A stretch of DNA of 64,000 bases from Caprimulgus europaeus (GCA_907165065.1 OU015523.1:125586023-125650022); one strand, 5' to 3'; positions 1-53,675 are shown, counted from the first letter of the stretch. A program made the numbers and translations. The notes: generated by a model not told the origin, from the sequence alone.

Positions 1-950
1 TGTTTGTGGTGTCCACCATGTGCTGCTGCTGCAGCTTCTCCTTGCAGACCTTGCTCCGGGTGTCTGCAGCTGTTAAAGCTCCCTGTCTGGTCGTGGTTGT
101 GACGCTGGAAGGTGAGGACTGAAGCAGAGTGCTGCTTTTGGGGGTCACCAGGGTCCAAGGTGCCTCATTCTCTGTGCTGCCACCTGCTGCTGCTTGGGCT
201 CTGAACCTCAAAACACGCTGTGCTGACACAGGGGTCCCTGGGGAGGGACACTGCTGTGGGGACACCAGCGGGGTGGTGGCTGCCACAGGCTGGGCTACAT
301 GGTCACTGATGGACCCCAGGACCCACCTGCCCTGCCCAGGGTGGGCAGCAGTTCCTGCTGGGTTTATCATCAAAGGTGCCAAGTGCCAGATCCCTCCATC
401 CCTCCCAGGTGCCATCCTTGCCCCAGACAGCACCCAGAGGGGACAAGGTGGGGGCTTCCCTGCTCCCTTGAGACCCTCATTGGTGCAGCAGAGCCAGTCC
501 CTGGCTGGACAGAGTGGTAGCTGCTGGTGGGAACGCAGGAGGGGACAGGAGGTGACCGGCTCAACCAGGAGCTGTGGCCACAACTCAGGGTGCTGTGAGA
601 TTTCACAGGCAGTTTCAGGGTGAGGTGAGACCCCTGAGTCACCGATAACTGGGGGTGGGGGCTCGGGGGGCAGGGTCCACGCGGGGGTACGTGTGTGTGT
701 CTGTAGGGATCTTTATCTGTATGGAGATCCCCATCCAGCAGGGGAAGCTCTGCCCAGCCCCTCCCTCTGCTGTGGAGCTCCAGATGGGGCTGCGAGGATG
801 GGGCAGGTCCCCATGGAGACAAAGGTCCCTGAGGGTCCCACACCCGCTGCCCACCCCACGCACACCCCCAGCCCACGCCGGTGGTGCCGGTACCACAGCC
901 CTCCCCAGGGCAGTGAGGCCCGTGGACCCCCCAGCCCCGAGGCAGGAGAG
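1..950. other. Intergenic, no recognised feature
   Basis: GC-rich single-copy-looking sequence downstream of CHRNA10. Open frames here show no domain, no codon-like conservation that I recognise and no splice-linked partners. In mammals the ART genes lie on this side of CHRNA10, but I see no ART motif here. Confidence 0.4.
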
Positions 951-954
951 GGGG

Positions 955-1178
955 ATCACAGGCTCCAGGGTTTATTTCCAGTTTGGTGGGTTTCTTGGGC
1001 GCAGGGTGCAATGGGAGTACAACAGGCACAGGCTCCACACAGCCACCCAGGGAGCTGGGACCCCTCAGCCTGCAGCTCCGTGGGCAACCAGGGGGTGCTC
1101 AGGACCAGCCACCCTCATGGACACCCACCACTGCCACCGTCCGTGGGGTGTCATTGGGGTGGTGGGTCCATGGGGTCG
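955..1178 (-). other. CHRNA10: CHRNA10 3' UTR with poly(A) signal
   Basis: Downstream of the stop, a minus-strand AATAAA at 976-971 is the only canonical poly(A) signal nearby. It suggests a 3' UTR of roughly 220 nt. The cleavage position is inferred. Confidence 0.6.
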
Positions 1179-1663
1179 TCAGGAAGCTTTTCCCAGGACC
1201 AGCACACTCATGAGGAAGACCATGAGGAAGAAGACCCACATAAAGAAGCGATCCATCACTTTGGCCACCTTCTTCCACTCGCTGGTCCGGCGCTGGGCAG
1301 CTCGGTGGCGCCGGAAGCAGCCGGCAATGTAGCCAACATTCCTCAGCAGGCCATCGTGGTGGCACAGGCAGTGGTCCTGGGGGCAGGCCCCCACCTCAGC
1401 GCCCACCTCCCCCTCCCCAGGGCTTTCCCCCAGCACGTTGGCATCTCCCCTCCGCGCCTGCTGGCCCGGCACCCGCCGGGGGCTCTTGCAGCTCTCGCCC
1501 ACCTCGTAGACGCAGCAGAGCCGGGCCATGTGGTGGAGGATGAACCGCCTGGCCCAGGGGGGAACGGGCCGGGCCCCTGGGCCGCAGTGGTGGACGTTCA
1601 TGATGAAGATGGTCAGCGCGGTGGAGGCCGTGATCATGGTCATGGTGGCGATGTAGTACTTCC
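1179..1663 (-). CDS. CHRNA10: CHRNA10 coding exon 5 (M3, cytoplasmic loop, M4, stop)
   Basis: Residues 299-459. It starts at [14 protein letters not shown] (M3), continues through a roughly 110-residue cytoplasmic loop with a basic stretch, and ends in M4 and VLGKAS with stop TGA at 1181-1179. The acceptor is CCACACAG. Confidence 0.93.
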
Positions 1664-3856
1664 CTGTGTGGGCAACGGGAGGTGATGCCAACGGCACAGA
1701 GGGCAGAGACCTGTGCCCCCGTCTCCGTGCCGCAGCCCCACGGCGTGGGTGCTGCCCATCGCCCCGGCACAGACACCCCGGCCCCACGGGAGGGTCCTGG
1801 GTGCTGGCAGGGCTCACCGATGAGCGGGACACTCTCCGAGGGTGGCATGCTCTCTGCAACCAGCAGCTGGAAGACGGTGAGGGCCAGCAGCACTGTCACC
1901 CCCAGGGAGACCTTCTCCCCCGAGTCTGCCGGCAGGTAGAAGCCGAGCGGTGCCAGGAAGGAGACCATGATGCAGGGCAGGAGCAGGTTGAAGATGTAGA
2001 AGGAGGCGCGGCGGCGGAGGAGCAGGGTGTAGGTGACGTCGGGGTAGGGCTCGGAGCAGCAGCCGTAGGTGATGACGTTCCTGGTGGCCGGCATGCCCAG
2101 CACCTCCCACTCCACGTTCTCCACGAAGTCCGCCAGGTCCCCGCTGTCCAGCCGGTTGCGGAGGTCGATCTGGTTCCCGTTGTGGGTCCAGGAGCCGAAG
2201 GTGAGGCGGCACCGCTGCGCGTCGAAGGGGAAGTAGGAGACGTCCACCTTGCAGGAGCTCTTGGTGATGGCGGGCGCGTCCCACATGATGTGCCCGTCGG
2301 AGCGCAGCACCACGTTGGTCTCCATCGAGCCGCCAAAGCGGTCATCGGCGCTGGGGGAGGGACGGCCACGGGGCTGGCATGGCCCCGAGCCTCACGTCTG
2401 CGGGGCCAGGGCCCAGCGCCCAGCGCCTGCCCCCAGCACCGCGTCCCCTCCCCACGTCACTCTGCCTCCCCCCTCAAAGAGGGGACTCGGTGCCCCTGGC
2501 CACCCCCGCGGTGCCACGTCCCAGAAGGCAGGTGGGTGCCAGGGACACTTGGGTGCTGCCAGCCCCTCCTGCACCCTATGCCCCCCCTTTGTCACACTGT
2601 CAGGGTGACCTTCTCCATCACTCACACCAGGACCCCCCTGCTCATACGGCAGAGCAGCCCCGAGACTGGCAACACCCTGTGCAGCCCCCCCAGCCCCAGC
2701 CTGAGCCCCCCCAGCCCCAGCCTGAGCCTCCCCAGCTCCGGGAGCAGCGTGGGCTGGAGCAGGGAGGGGGGGCCGAGCACCACCCACTTGTTGTAGAGGA
2801 TGATGTCCGGCCGCCAGACGTAGCTGCTGGGGATGCGGATGCTGTCGATGCCGTCGTAAGCGTCCTTGTCCCAGGTGAGGTGGGCGTCCAGCCAGGCCTG
2901 GCGGACCCACAGGTAGGAGGTGAGCACCTGGTTCCTCTCGTCCTGCCAAGGGGAGAGGGTGGGCTGGGGGGATGGACCCCCTTGGCCCCCAGCTCGGTGG
3001 CCTCTGCAAGGGTCTCTCGGGGCTGAGCTGCCTGCGAGGGGTTGTGCTGCTCTGGGGAGGTTGGAGAGGTCTGGGCTGGTTTCAGGTAGTCAGAGCTCAT
3101 CTGGGGGGGCTGTGCTGGTTTTGGGGAGTCTGAGCTGCCTCCAAGTGACCTGAGCTGACCTGGGGGCAGTTGGGCTGGGTTTGGGGGGTCTGGGCTGGTT
3201 TTAAGGGATGAGCATCAGCTCTGGGTCGAGCAGGACCCGCTGGGGGAGAGCAGAGCCCGGCCGAGCGGTGGCCAGGAGTGTGACAAGGACAATCTCGTTT
3301 TGGCTGGGCTGGGCTGCTGGTGCCGGTGCCATCCCCGGCCACTCACCATGTCGATGATCTGGGAGAGGGTGACCTGGAGGGTGACGTTGAGCGCCCGGTC
3401 CGTGTCCTCCACCGGGCGCAGGGCGCTGGAGTAGTTGGCAAAGAGGTCGTGGAGCAGCTTGTAGGCGAATCTGCCCTGTGCCCCCCGGCACCCTGCGGGG
3501 ACCCAGACCGGGGCTGGAGGGGCCACGGCCACGAGTGCCAGGGGAGCAGCGGGACCCCTCCCCAGGGACCCCCAGGACTCAGCTGCAGGGACCCGCTGGC
3601 AGCAGAGCGGGGTGGGGAAGCACCTTGGGACCCCTCATCCCTCCTCACCACCAGCCCAAGCCCCCCCCATCCCACCGACCTTGTCCCCCACCTGGGGATG
3701 CCGCTGCTCACTGGGACTGGGGGGGCCCCTTCTTCCCACACCCAGGGCTGGGTGGGGGTCAGCACCCATCACCCTCCCTCCCCCCCATCACTTACCCGGG
3801 GCCAGGAGGCAGCCGGCGAGGCAGAGGGTGAGCAGCGGGCGAGCTCCGGGCTCCAT
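1179..3856 (-). CDS. CHRNA10: CHRNA10, nicotinic acetylcholine receptor subunit alpha-10 (five coding exons)
   Basis: This gene encodes a pentameric ligand-gated cation channel subunit. In vertebrates alpha-10 pairs with alpha-9 in the plasma membrane of cochlear and vestibular hair cells and answers efferent acetylcholine. The joined exons give 459 residues; the human protein is about 450. A signal peptide covers about residues 1-21. N-glycosylation sequons lie at Asn40 and Asn56. The Cys-loop runs from Cys154 to Cys168 with 13 residues between and contains FPFD. The vicinal Cys218-Cys219 pair in [10 protein letters not shown] marks an alpha subunit. M1 is about 238-260, M2 about 266-288 ([19 protein letters not shown]), M3 about 301-325 and M4 about 438-455. 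Every intron is GT-AG and all phases agree. Alpha-9 is the nearest alternative. The NUP98 neighbour, the short acidic and basic M3-M4 loop and the DRFF..VLVL ending favour alpha-10. Confidence 0.95.
1818..2350 (-). CDS. CHRNA10: CHRNA10 coding exon 4 (Cys-loop, CC pair, M1 and M2)
   Basis: Residues 121-298. This 533-nt exon carries the Cys-loop, the [11 protein letters not shown] block, the vicinal cysteines at 218-219, M1 and the pore-lining M2. The acceptor is TCCCCCAG and the donor GTGAGC after SVPLI. The spliced codon at the exon 3/4 junction reads Asn, where many relatives have Lys. Confidence 0.94.
2684..2745. repeat. Short tandem repeat in CHRNA10 intron 3
   Basis: A roughly 24-bp C-rich unit built around CCCCAGCCCCAGCCTGAG is repeated between two and three times, starting about 45 bp after the exon 3 donor in the sense of transcription. 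Confidence 0.7.
2788..2942 (-). CDS. CHRNA10: CHRNA10 coding exon 3
   Basis: Residues 70-120 plus two bases. It starts [15 protein letters not shown] and includes the [16 protein letters not shown] and [10 protein letters not shown] blocks found in all nicotinic subunits. At 155 nt it equals the separate 45- and 110-nt exons of muscle-type subunits joined, which is the arrangement known for alpha-9/alpha-10 genes. The donor is GTGGGT. Confidence 0.93.
3040..3215. repeat. Degenerate repeat in CHRNA10 intron 2
   Basis: Imperfect copies of a segment built around TCTGGGCTGGTTTT and TCTGAGCTG follow each other at irregular spacing. This is a decayed, low-order tandem repeat. Confidence 0.45.
3347..3492 (-). 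CDS. CHRNA10: CHRNA10 coding exon 2
   Basis: Residues 21-69. The acceptor is CCCCGCAG and the donor GTGAGT. It holds the N-terminal helix of the extracellular domain ([15 protein letters not shown]) and two N-glycosylation sequons, NYS and NVT, and ends in the conserved TLSQIIDM. Confidence 0.93.
3796..3856 (-). CDS. CHRNA10: CHRNA10 coding exon 1 (signal peptide)
   Basis: Residues 1-20 plus one base. The ATG at 3856-3854 begins [15 protein letters not shown], a short charged start followed by a hydrophobic core typical of a signal peptide. The donor is GTAAGT at 3795. The start is chosen because it is the only ATG that opens a signal peptide in phase with exon 2. Confidence 0.9.
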
Positions 3857-5345
3857 CCTGCCACGCTCCCACCCACGCAGGTCCCGGGGGACACGGGGGG
3901 GGGCTGTGCTGCCTGCGAGCGCTGGGGTGACGTCATGGCTGGGGCAGGACGGGGGAGCACGGCCCCCCCAGGGACTGAGAGTCCGGGTGCAGTGAGCCCT
4001 GGGGGGGGGTAACCGAGAGGGACCCCTGAGGAGCCCCAGCTGGGACGGGGTGTGGGTGCAGCTGAGCCCCTTTGGGACGGGTCTGGGTGCTGAGCCGCTG
4101 CCGGCAGCGACACCCTGAAGCGTCGCTCCCACGGGACCCTCACAGCCCCTCTGCCTGCTGCAGGCAGCCTGGGGCCAGGACCCCAGTGACAAGGACCATG
4201 CGGTGGCTGGAGCAGGTAGGGATGGAGTTGCTCCATGCTGGGTTGTCTGGAGCTTCTGCCTTGCCCAGCGTGGTGGCAGCTTCACTGCCAGCAGCTTTGT
4301 GCTCTGGAGCTCTGGGCTGGGGGGGCTGCGGGGAGAGGGGGTCACTCCCCCAACCCTGGCCCAGAACAAGCTGGAAAAGGAAATCCTGGGACTGAAAGGG
4401 AGATGTCACCTCGCCTGCAGCCAGGTCCCAGCCAAGTACGGGGCCCTGAAGCCCACTGGGGCCGTGGCAGTGGGAAGAGCAGAAGGTGGAGGCTGAAGAC
4501 TCCTGGGTGGTGGCACCACCATGCACTGCACATCCCGTGTCTCGGGAGAAGAGCGGGGTAGATGATTTGGTGAGAACAAAATCCCGGGAGCTGATGGGAC
4601 ACGACCCAGGAGGTGACAAAGCAGCAAGTGGCAGAGAGGTCCCTGCCACGGGGCTGCGGGTCCCCAGCTCCAGCCGCTGACTCCCGCTCCCCCGGCACCT
4701 CCCTGGCACCCTTCCCGCGCCGATCCCGGCAGCAGATGCCGAGCAGCTCTCCGCTCGGTTTTGAGGCCGGAGGTTTTGTTTCCAGCCGGTGAATTATTCA
4801 TCCCCCGCCCGACATCCCGGGCGCGCCGCTCCTCCGCCCGGGGCAGCGCCTGGCTTTGCAGAGACACAATTACGGTAATGGAAGGAGGAGAAGCCGGGCT
4901 GACCTGGTCCCGGCGCGGCCGGTGTCACGTTTAACACGCGGTGACGGTGGCACGGCGGGACAACGGCCCCGCGCGGGTGAGGGGACACAAACCGCTGCGG
5001 CTCTTACAGAGTTTCACCGCCGGGGAGCGGGTCCCCCCCAGCCCCACGTCCAGGAGAAGAGACCAGCGAGCAGCGGGCAGCGCCCGCCGCGGGGAGCAGA
5101 GCTCTGGGTTGGTGCCCAGCCCGGGGCATGGAGCTGGGTTTTATTTCACACAGGTTTCAGCCTGAACGCGCCGGGTCTGGGTCGCGTGGAAAAGCTTTTC
5201 CCTCCGTTTGCCCCGAAGCTGGAACCTGGCCCATCCCTCAGCCCCTTCCCGAGATCCCCCTCCCGAGAAGGGACATTTCCCCCCCTCAGACCCCTCCCTG
5301 ACTCCAGCCCCTCTCTCAGGACGTGCTTTAGTGGGGGTGGTGGTG
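3857..5345. other. Intergenic, including the CHRNA10 upstream region
   Basis: There is no coding sequence I recognise. The stretch 4740-5120 is richer in CpG, with an AscI-type GGCGCGCC at about 4820, and could be a regulatory element. I see no TATA box at a convincing distance from the CHRNA10 start. Confidence 0.35.
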
Positions 5346-5349
5346 GGGG

Positions 5350-5409
5350 GTTGAGGGTTGGACTTGATGATCTTGGAGGTCTTTTCCAACCTTAATGATT
5401 CTGTGATTC
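5350..5409 (+). mobile_element. CR1 LINE 3' tail
   Basis: Sixty bases match the CR1 3' terminus: GGACTTGATGATCTTGGAGG, then TTTTCCAACC and the terminal ATTCTGTGATTCT motif. The rest of the element is missing. Confidence 0.75.
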
Positions 5410-5832
5410 TCCTTCATTCCAGGAGGATGTGATCCACCAGCCCCTGGGCTGGCTTTGGCTGGGAGGGGACACAGCTGGGACAGCTGACTCCAGCTCCTCA
5501 AAGGGATGTTCCATATCATACAACATCATGCTCAACACAAAGTGGGGGGAGAAAGAAGGAAGGGGAGGACATTTGGGGTGGTGGCATTTCTCATCCCAGT
5601 GCACACAATGGAGCCCCGCTTCCCTGGGGATGGCCAAAGGGATGGGGAGCCAGGAATGAATTCCTTGTGTTGCTTCTCTTGTGTGCACAGCTTTTGTGCT
5701 GCCAATCAAACCATTTTTATCCCAGCTCACAAGTGTTCTCACTTTTTCCTTTCCGATTCTCTCCTCATCCCACCATGGGGTGAGCAAGTGGCTGCATGGT
5801 GCTGAGTTTCCAGCTGGGGTTAAACCACAACA
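5410..5832 (+). mobile_element. Solo LTR of an avian endogenous retrovirus, 5' truncated
   Basis: This matches a bird LTR group by its landmarks: GGACACAGCTGGGACAGCTG, AAAGGGATGTTCCATATCAT with ACATCATGCTCA about 10 bp later, and the terminal GGTTAAACCACAACA at about 5818-5832. The expected TGTCCTGGTTTCAG start is absent and the sequence abuts the CR1 tail. No internal viral genes are present. It shares its 3' end with the LTR at 61397. Confidence 0.7.
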
Positions 5833-6427
5833 ACCCCCAGAGACCAAGGTGAGGCTCAACCAGCCCATAGCTCCCCCCATCCTTCTTGAGAGAGGGGTGA
5901 CTTTTTTATTCCAGCTGTTTCCACTTTCTTTCAGGGCTCTGAAGGAACCTCCCCTGATCACCACAACATTTCAAAGGTGTTGAGCGGCCTTGCAGCTCCT
6001 TCACGCCTCACAGACACACTCTGCCAGGTCCCAGATGCCTTGTACACCTGGTCTAAGCCCTGCCTCACCTCCCCCTCCCCACCAAGGTAAGTCTTCCTCA
6101 CTGACCTTTCCCACTGAGCAGCTGAAGATGTCTTACCAGTAAAGACCAAGATGAAGACAACATCTAGTACCTTCTCCATGTCCTTTGTGACCAAGTCCCT
6201 GTTGCCATTACACCCTGAGCCCACCTTTTCCCTACTCTGTGGGTGCTGAGGTACCTGTCAGGGCCTTTGCTGTTGCTCTTCACATCTCTCAACAGATTCA
6301 GCTCCAGGGAACTTCAGCTTTCCCAGCTCTGGTGCCACCACCCAAACAGGACAAGCCAAGCAAACATGCCTATGAAACAGGAATCTTACTTAAAAAGCAA
6401 AGGAAGCCATGGGAATACTATAAACAT
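5833..6427. other. Intergenic between the LTR and the NUP98 3' end
   Basis: No gene, RNA or repeat is recognised here. Confidence 0.35.
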
Positions 6428-7806
6428 TTTATTGTTTTTCAAAAAGACAGGAAAATAATCTAGATCATTTATTTATAATTTTTTTTTTAATAAAAACCTT
6501 TACAGACTCCTCATGCACCAAAACCTCCCGCGAGCCCACGCGGAGCAGCACCGGGCGGGCGGGAGGCCGCTGCCCGCTGTAGCTGGCTGTGGCAGGAGGT
6601 GCTGCTGCAGTTAACCCTGAAATCAGAGCAGACCCACAAACAGCTGCTTAAATCCTTCCAAGGAAAAACAAAAAAGAAAAAGAAGAGAAAAAGAAAGAAA
6701 GAAAAAGTCGGTTTCTAAACCCAGTGAAGAGTCGAGACTGTACAGGCCGAGCACGCGGGCAGCTGCGGGCTCGCAGGATGCTCCAGGCTGGGTGGTGGTT
6801 CTGCTCGATGGAACCTGGCTCCGTGGCAAACGCAGAGAGGAGGGCGAGTGCCAGGCCAGGGGCTGGAGGAGGGGCTGGAGGAGGGGCTGGTGGAGGGGCT
6901 GCCCGGGCAGCTGGGCACTCGCCCACGTGGCAGCACAGACCCTGACCCGCACCCGCCCGGCAGCGCAGAGATGCTCCGAGGTGCCCGTGCAGCCGGGCTG
7001 CTCTGCTCTCGGGCAGGTCACCCCCTTGGCAGCTTTGTTTTCGGTGCTGAATGTGCCCCCTCCCATGAGGGACCAGGAGTCCTGGAGGGTGGCAACTACT
7101 GGGACAAGGCCCCGTGTTTGACTGGGCGCGGGACACATCCGTCCTCAGAGGCCTGCACGGCGCAGAGCTGGCCCTAAGGCACACACACAGGTGTCACCTC
7201 CCCTTCTCCCGGGGCAGAGAAGTTGCTTTGCAGATGGAGGATGGAGAAACGAGAAACACCACGTTCACAGGTCTCCAAATCAGCAAGAAAACGCAGGAAA
7301 AGACACTTCTGAACCGAGTTTCTTCTCCCTCCCCTCACCCACAGAGCAAACTTTTCATGCACAGCCCCAGTTAAAGCTCATCCACGGCCAGTTCAGGTGC
7401 CCAAAGGTTCATCCAAGTGCAGTCCCACCAAAGCAGGAGTTTGCCCACGGAAAACTGTCCCAGAATTTGCTTCACCATCCTCTGGGCTGCAACGAAAAGG
7501 AGGGAGGAGGATCTGGCAGGAGGCGAAGCCCAACCGTGCCCCCCTGCCCAGGCACACGCTCACCTGCAGACAGGTTCGGCAAGAGGGGTTTTATTGATGC
7601 TAGGACAAGGCCGGGGGCTGCGGGCGCCAGCAGGGACCCCCCAGTGCCAGCTCCCCCGGGTTACAGCGCCCCTGCCTCAGCCCCACGTACTAAAGCTTTT
7701 ACACCTTATGGAAAAAATAATCTGCGTGGCCAGAGAGGCTGCTCACCCCCAGAGCAAGAGTCAGGGTTAACAGAGGGCGAGAACTGTCCAGGGGGGGGAC
7801 TCCTCC
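6428..7806 (-). other. NUP98: NUP98 3' UTR with proximal and distal poly(A) signals
   Basis: Minus-strand AATAAA occurs at 7595-7590 (about 210 nt after the stop) and again at 6473-6468 and 6433-6428 (about 1.35 kb after it). Two transcript ends are therefore possible. The segment also contains a minus-strand T/C-rich tract at 6660-6710. Which site is used is inferred and needs transcript data. Confidence 0.5.
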
Positions 7807-49808
<42,002 letters not shown>

Positions 49809-49839
49809 TTTCAGGATCAGTCAGGGTTTTCCTCTAAAC

Positions 49840-52103
49840 CTGGAAAGAATAATTCAGCTTTTATTGAAAGCTTATCTTGAAAACTCATTTTTCATCTCCC
49901 TCATTGCTGATGGAAGCAATCTCATCTGAGTACTTATGCCAAAAAAGACATGAGAGCGTGTTTAAGTCACACTAAATAATTTAAAACACAGCCAGAACCC
50001 TAAAAAGGAAAAGAACACTCATATTGTAGTGACAACATAAGCTGCCTTCCATCCTGCCCCCCTGATCCACGTGTTCCCAACAAACCCCCCTACAACACCC
50101 AGCACCTCCCACATCTGCTTCTGCCACCTCTGCTCCCCATCAGGACACACAAACTCGTTCTGGCTCAGCCACCTCTGGGATTCCCTTCAACTTCCCCAGA
50201 ACTCACTTGTTCAGGGGTTTCACCCCAGGTAGGCAGGGGCCTGATTTACATTTACAACATCCCTGGTGTATTTTGGAGACATTCAGTAACGTTTCCTCAC
50301 TCTGGTCTCTTCCCCAAGTACAAACACAACGGTGCAGCCTTGTTTCAGCTGCAATAAGACCAGGACAGATCCTTTCCCACACTCCACTCAGAGAAGTCTG
50401 TGGTTTCTCTGTACCAGGGTGACTGACACCCGTCAGCTCCATCCCTGAAAATGCCACTGTTATCCAGGAAAAAACCTAAACCCCTGTTGGCAGCACTCAC
50501 TGATCCACAGTGGAGCAGAACTGGGGAGTTCAGAAACCTGTCAGATGTGGCCCAGATCAAGAATGTTTATAAACCAGGACCCCCCTCGGGTCAGGGTATC
50601 ACTGGGCTATGGAGTGACACACCAAATTTCAGCATTTTGGACATTTTTTTAGGTTTCCAGGCAGCTCAACATCCAGGACTGCAATAAACTCCTATCAAAT
50701 ATTCCCCATTTGGTGGCCAACAATTTAAATAAAACTCAGAAACCACACTTTTACCTCTGCCCAGATTTGGCAGCTTCTCTTCAGCTCCCAAATTCCAACT
50801 CCTTTTACATCCTTCTCAGCAAAGGGAAGCACGTCCTCAGCCCACAGCCCAGCACAGCCACTCCAGAGTGGAGCCACTAAATCCATCTGCCTGTCCATGA
50901 AACCTAAAGGTTTTGTTAAACACCAAAACACCTTCTGGGAAAAGCCAAATCAAGATGTGGAGGAGCTGGAGCTGCCCAGCACGGCCCTGGCACCGTCCCA
51001 GTGCTGCTGGCAGCCAAACCAGTGAGAGCAGGTCAGTGTCTGACACAGACATTAAAAAGTAACCAAAAAAGCTCTTTTGGGGAATCTCCAACTACTCCAA
51101 ACAGCAGCAACTCCAGCAGTACCTCACAGTGTGATGGTGTTAAGTGTTCTCACTCACACATCAAGTCCTAAGAGACTTCCTCATGCACACAAGAGCGCTT
51201 TAACTAAAATGATTCTGGTGTAAGAAGTAAAAAGCTGCTCTGACACCTGAGGAGCTGGTGGGAGGAGAGCGCTGCCTGCCACACAGGAGGGTAAAGTCAC
51301 ATCCCACAGTGCATGGCAGCCCCTCCTGACCCCTCTCCCAGACTCCCCAGTGCCATGTACGCTCCCCAGCCGCCCCCTGACCCTCCCGTAGGCGCTCGCT
51401 GTGTGCCCAGGCTGAGCAAAACACAGAGCCACCTCCCGCCTGGCTCCCCCAAACCCAACCCTTGTGGCTTCCCAACACATCCCCCAACACCCCAAACTGC
51501 CCAGGCTGTCCCCCCTTACCCTACACCACCTACCAGGATACCTTAACAAAAATCCTGCTTTTCCTTTTACACACACAAGACAAATTTGGTCTCCACACCC
51601 CCCCCCAGCCACGCTCCTCTCTATTTCTCCAGGTTATTTTCACCACCACGTTTTACCCCTAAACAAGTCTCACTGGAGGGCAGATACAGAGGGTCCAGCA
51701 GCTCTCTGCTGCTGTTCAATCTTGTGAACTCTCAAACTTTATTTGCAACCCAGGAAACCTCTCTTTTTTCAGCGTTCCCCTGATTTCTGCCACTGCTTTT
51801 CCCGTGGTTACACCGAGGATTGTTAAGTGCCAAAGTCTATTTCAAAAGGAACATGAAGTGGAGTTTTCTAAAATGCAAGTTATTAGAAAATTTCCCCTTC
51901 TCACAGGGTTTGAAACTTTATTTTCCTTTGACACCCATCCTTCCTCACCTACTGACCCTCAGCAGCTCCCTGCCAGGACAGAGCTCAGGCTTTATGAGAT
52001 CACTGAAGCATCAGAGCCCCTTGAACCCAGCGGGGGTGGGCAGAGGGGACACAACACTGCAGCAGACACCAGGCCCCCCAGAGCCCATGTGAAACGTGGT
52101 GTC
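49840..52103. other. NUP98 intron 1, unremarkable part
   Basis: Unique-looking sequence. No conserved exon recognised, though an alternative first exon cannot be excluded. Confidence 0.35.
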
Positions 52104-52500
52104 ACCCCCAGAACTGCCTGGGCTGGAAAAGCCCTTGGAGCTCCTGGAGTCCAACCATGAACCCAACCCTGCCCAGTCCCCACTGACCCATGTCCCTCAG
52201 CACTGTGTCTACACGACTCTTCAATCCCTCCAGGGATGGGGACTCCACCACTGCCCTGGGCAACCCCTTCCAATGCCTCAGAACCCTTTCAGCAAAGAAA
52301 TTCTTCCTCACATCCCATCTCAGCTGCCCTGGCCACAACTGGAGCCCATTTCCTCTTGTCCTGTCCCTTGCTCCTTGCTTGAACAGACCCACCCCCACCT
52401 CTCTGCACCCTCCTGTCAGGGACTTGGACAGAGCCACAAGGTCTCCCCTCAGCCTCCTTCTCTCCAGGCTCGGCACCCCCAGTTCCCTCAGCCGGGATCT
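52104..52500 (-). mobile_element. CR1 LINE 3' fragment in NUP98 intron 1
   Basis: A reverse copy from CCCCCAGAACTGCCTGGGCT to CCCAGTTCCCTCAGCCGGGA. It ends about 60 bp before the CpG-rich promoter begins. Confidence 0.9.
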
Positions 52501-53120
52501 CACACACAAACCTCCAGCCGCATCCACAGAAACGCAACTGGTTCGGTAACACCCTGAGGAACTCTCCCGCTGGCAGCCCCGGTCCGGTCCGCAGCTCGCG
52601 CAGACCCGCCGTTACCCCGGGTTACACCGCACGCAAACACGCGCTGGCCCGCAGCGCCCCGAGCCCCCCCCCTTCCTTCCCCCCACCGCGTTACCAGTTC
52701 CCCCCCTCGCCGCGCAGAACGGGACCCTCCACCCCCGCTCTCACAAACCCCCACCAGAACCTCGGTCACAGCCCGGGGCAGCCCAAAGCCCCCCAAGCAC
52801 GGGCGGCAGGACCAGCCCCCCCCGCACCGGCGGGGACCCTCCGCCACACGGACCGGCGGAGCGCGCTCCCATTCGCCCCGGGCCCGGTTCGCCTCCTACT
52901 GCGGCTTCACCCGCGGCCTTGCCTCCCGCTGCGGACCCCTCAGAGCGGGCCACCCCCCGCCCCTGATACCCACCCGGGGCCCGCGGCCGGACACTTCCCC
53001 GGAGCGGCCGCACGGAACAAAGGCCGCACGGCGCCTCCGTGGCCGCTGCGCCAAACCCGGCGGAAAGGAAAGCAAGGAAACCCCGGTACCTTCCCCCGCC
53101 GCCCCCGGCCCGGTACTCAC

Positions 53121-53260
53121 CGCTGGCGCCCAGGGAAGGTGGGAGCCGCGGGCCGGGCCTGACCGCGCCGCTCCCGCGGTGCCGCCGCGCAGGGGGAGGG
53201 AAGCTGCGTCACAGCCCGCTCCGCGCGCCTCCCAGCCGCCCCCGCGCGCCGGCACCGCCC
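53121..53260 (-). other. NUP98: NUP98 non-coding exon 1 (5' end uncertain)
   Basis: A strong donor, GCG|GTGAGT, sits at 53120-53115 inside the CpG island. It is the best partner for the exon 2 acceptor. The 5' end is placed only roughly, below the first ATTGG box. Confidence 0.55.
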
Positions 53261-53675
53261 GCCTCCATTGGCTAGCCCCGCCCCCGCGCGCCCGCTGCTC
53301 ATTGGCTGCCGCTCTTTGAAAGCGAGGCAACTCCCGCCCCCCACTCCGCACTGCTCTGAAGGAACGGAGAGTGGTCCTCGCTGATTGGATGAACTAGCTT
53401 CTGACGTCCGCCGCGCCCTGAGAGCTGATTGGTCTGACGAGCAGAAGGGGTGGAGCTAATCCTGCGGAAGGGTCCAGAACTCCGTGTCGCAGCCCCGCCT
53501 AACATCCGGGCTGTTGGGAAGGCGGGACTTCTCCCGATTCATCCAATCCGAGAGCGCTCCGATGCTGACGTAACACGGCGCAGAGGGCGGGGCCGAAAGC
53601 TTTAAAGGGACCGTGAGGAGGCGCAGGCGCCGAGGTAGTTTGGCCGATAGGGGGCGCCTCTTTGAGGGGCGGGAG

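Noticed and set aside
129..623. A 164-codon open frame at the left edge
   Set aside because: There is no signal peptide, domain or splice pattern, and the composition is like the non-coding GC-rich flank.
5410..5832. A possible gene in the ORFs over the LTR near 5.4-6.0 kb
   Set aside because: The region matches a non-coding LTR by its ends and internal landmarks.
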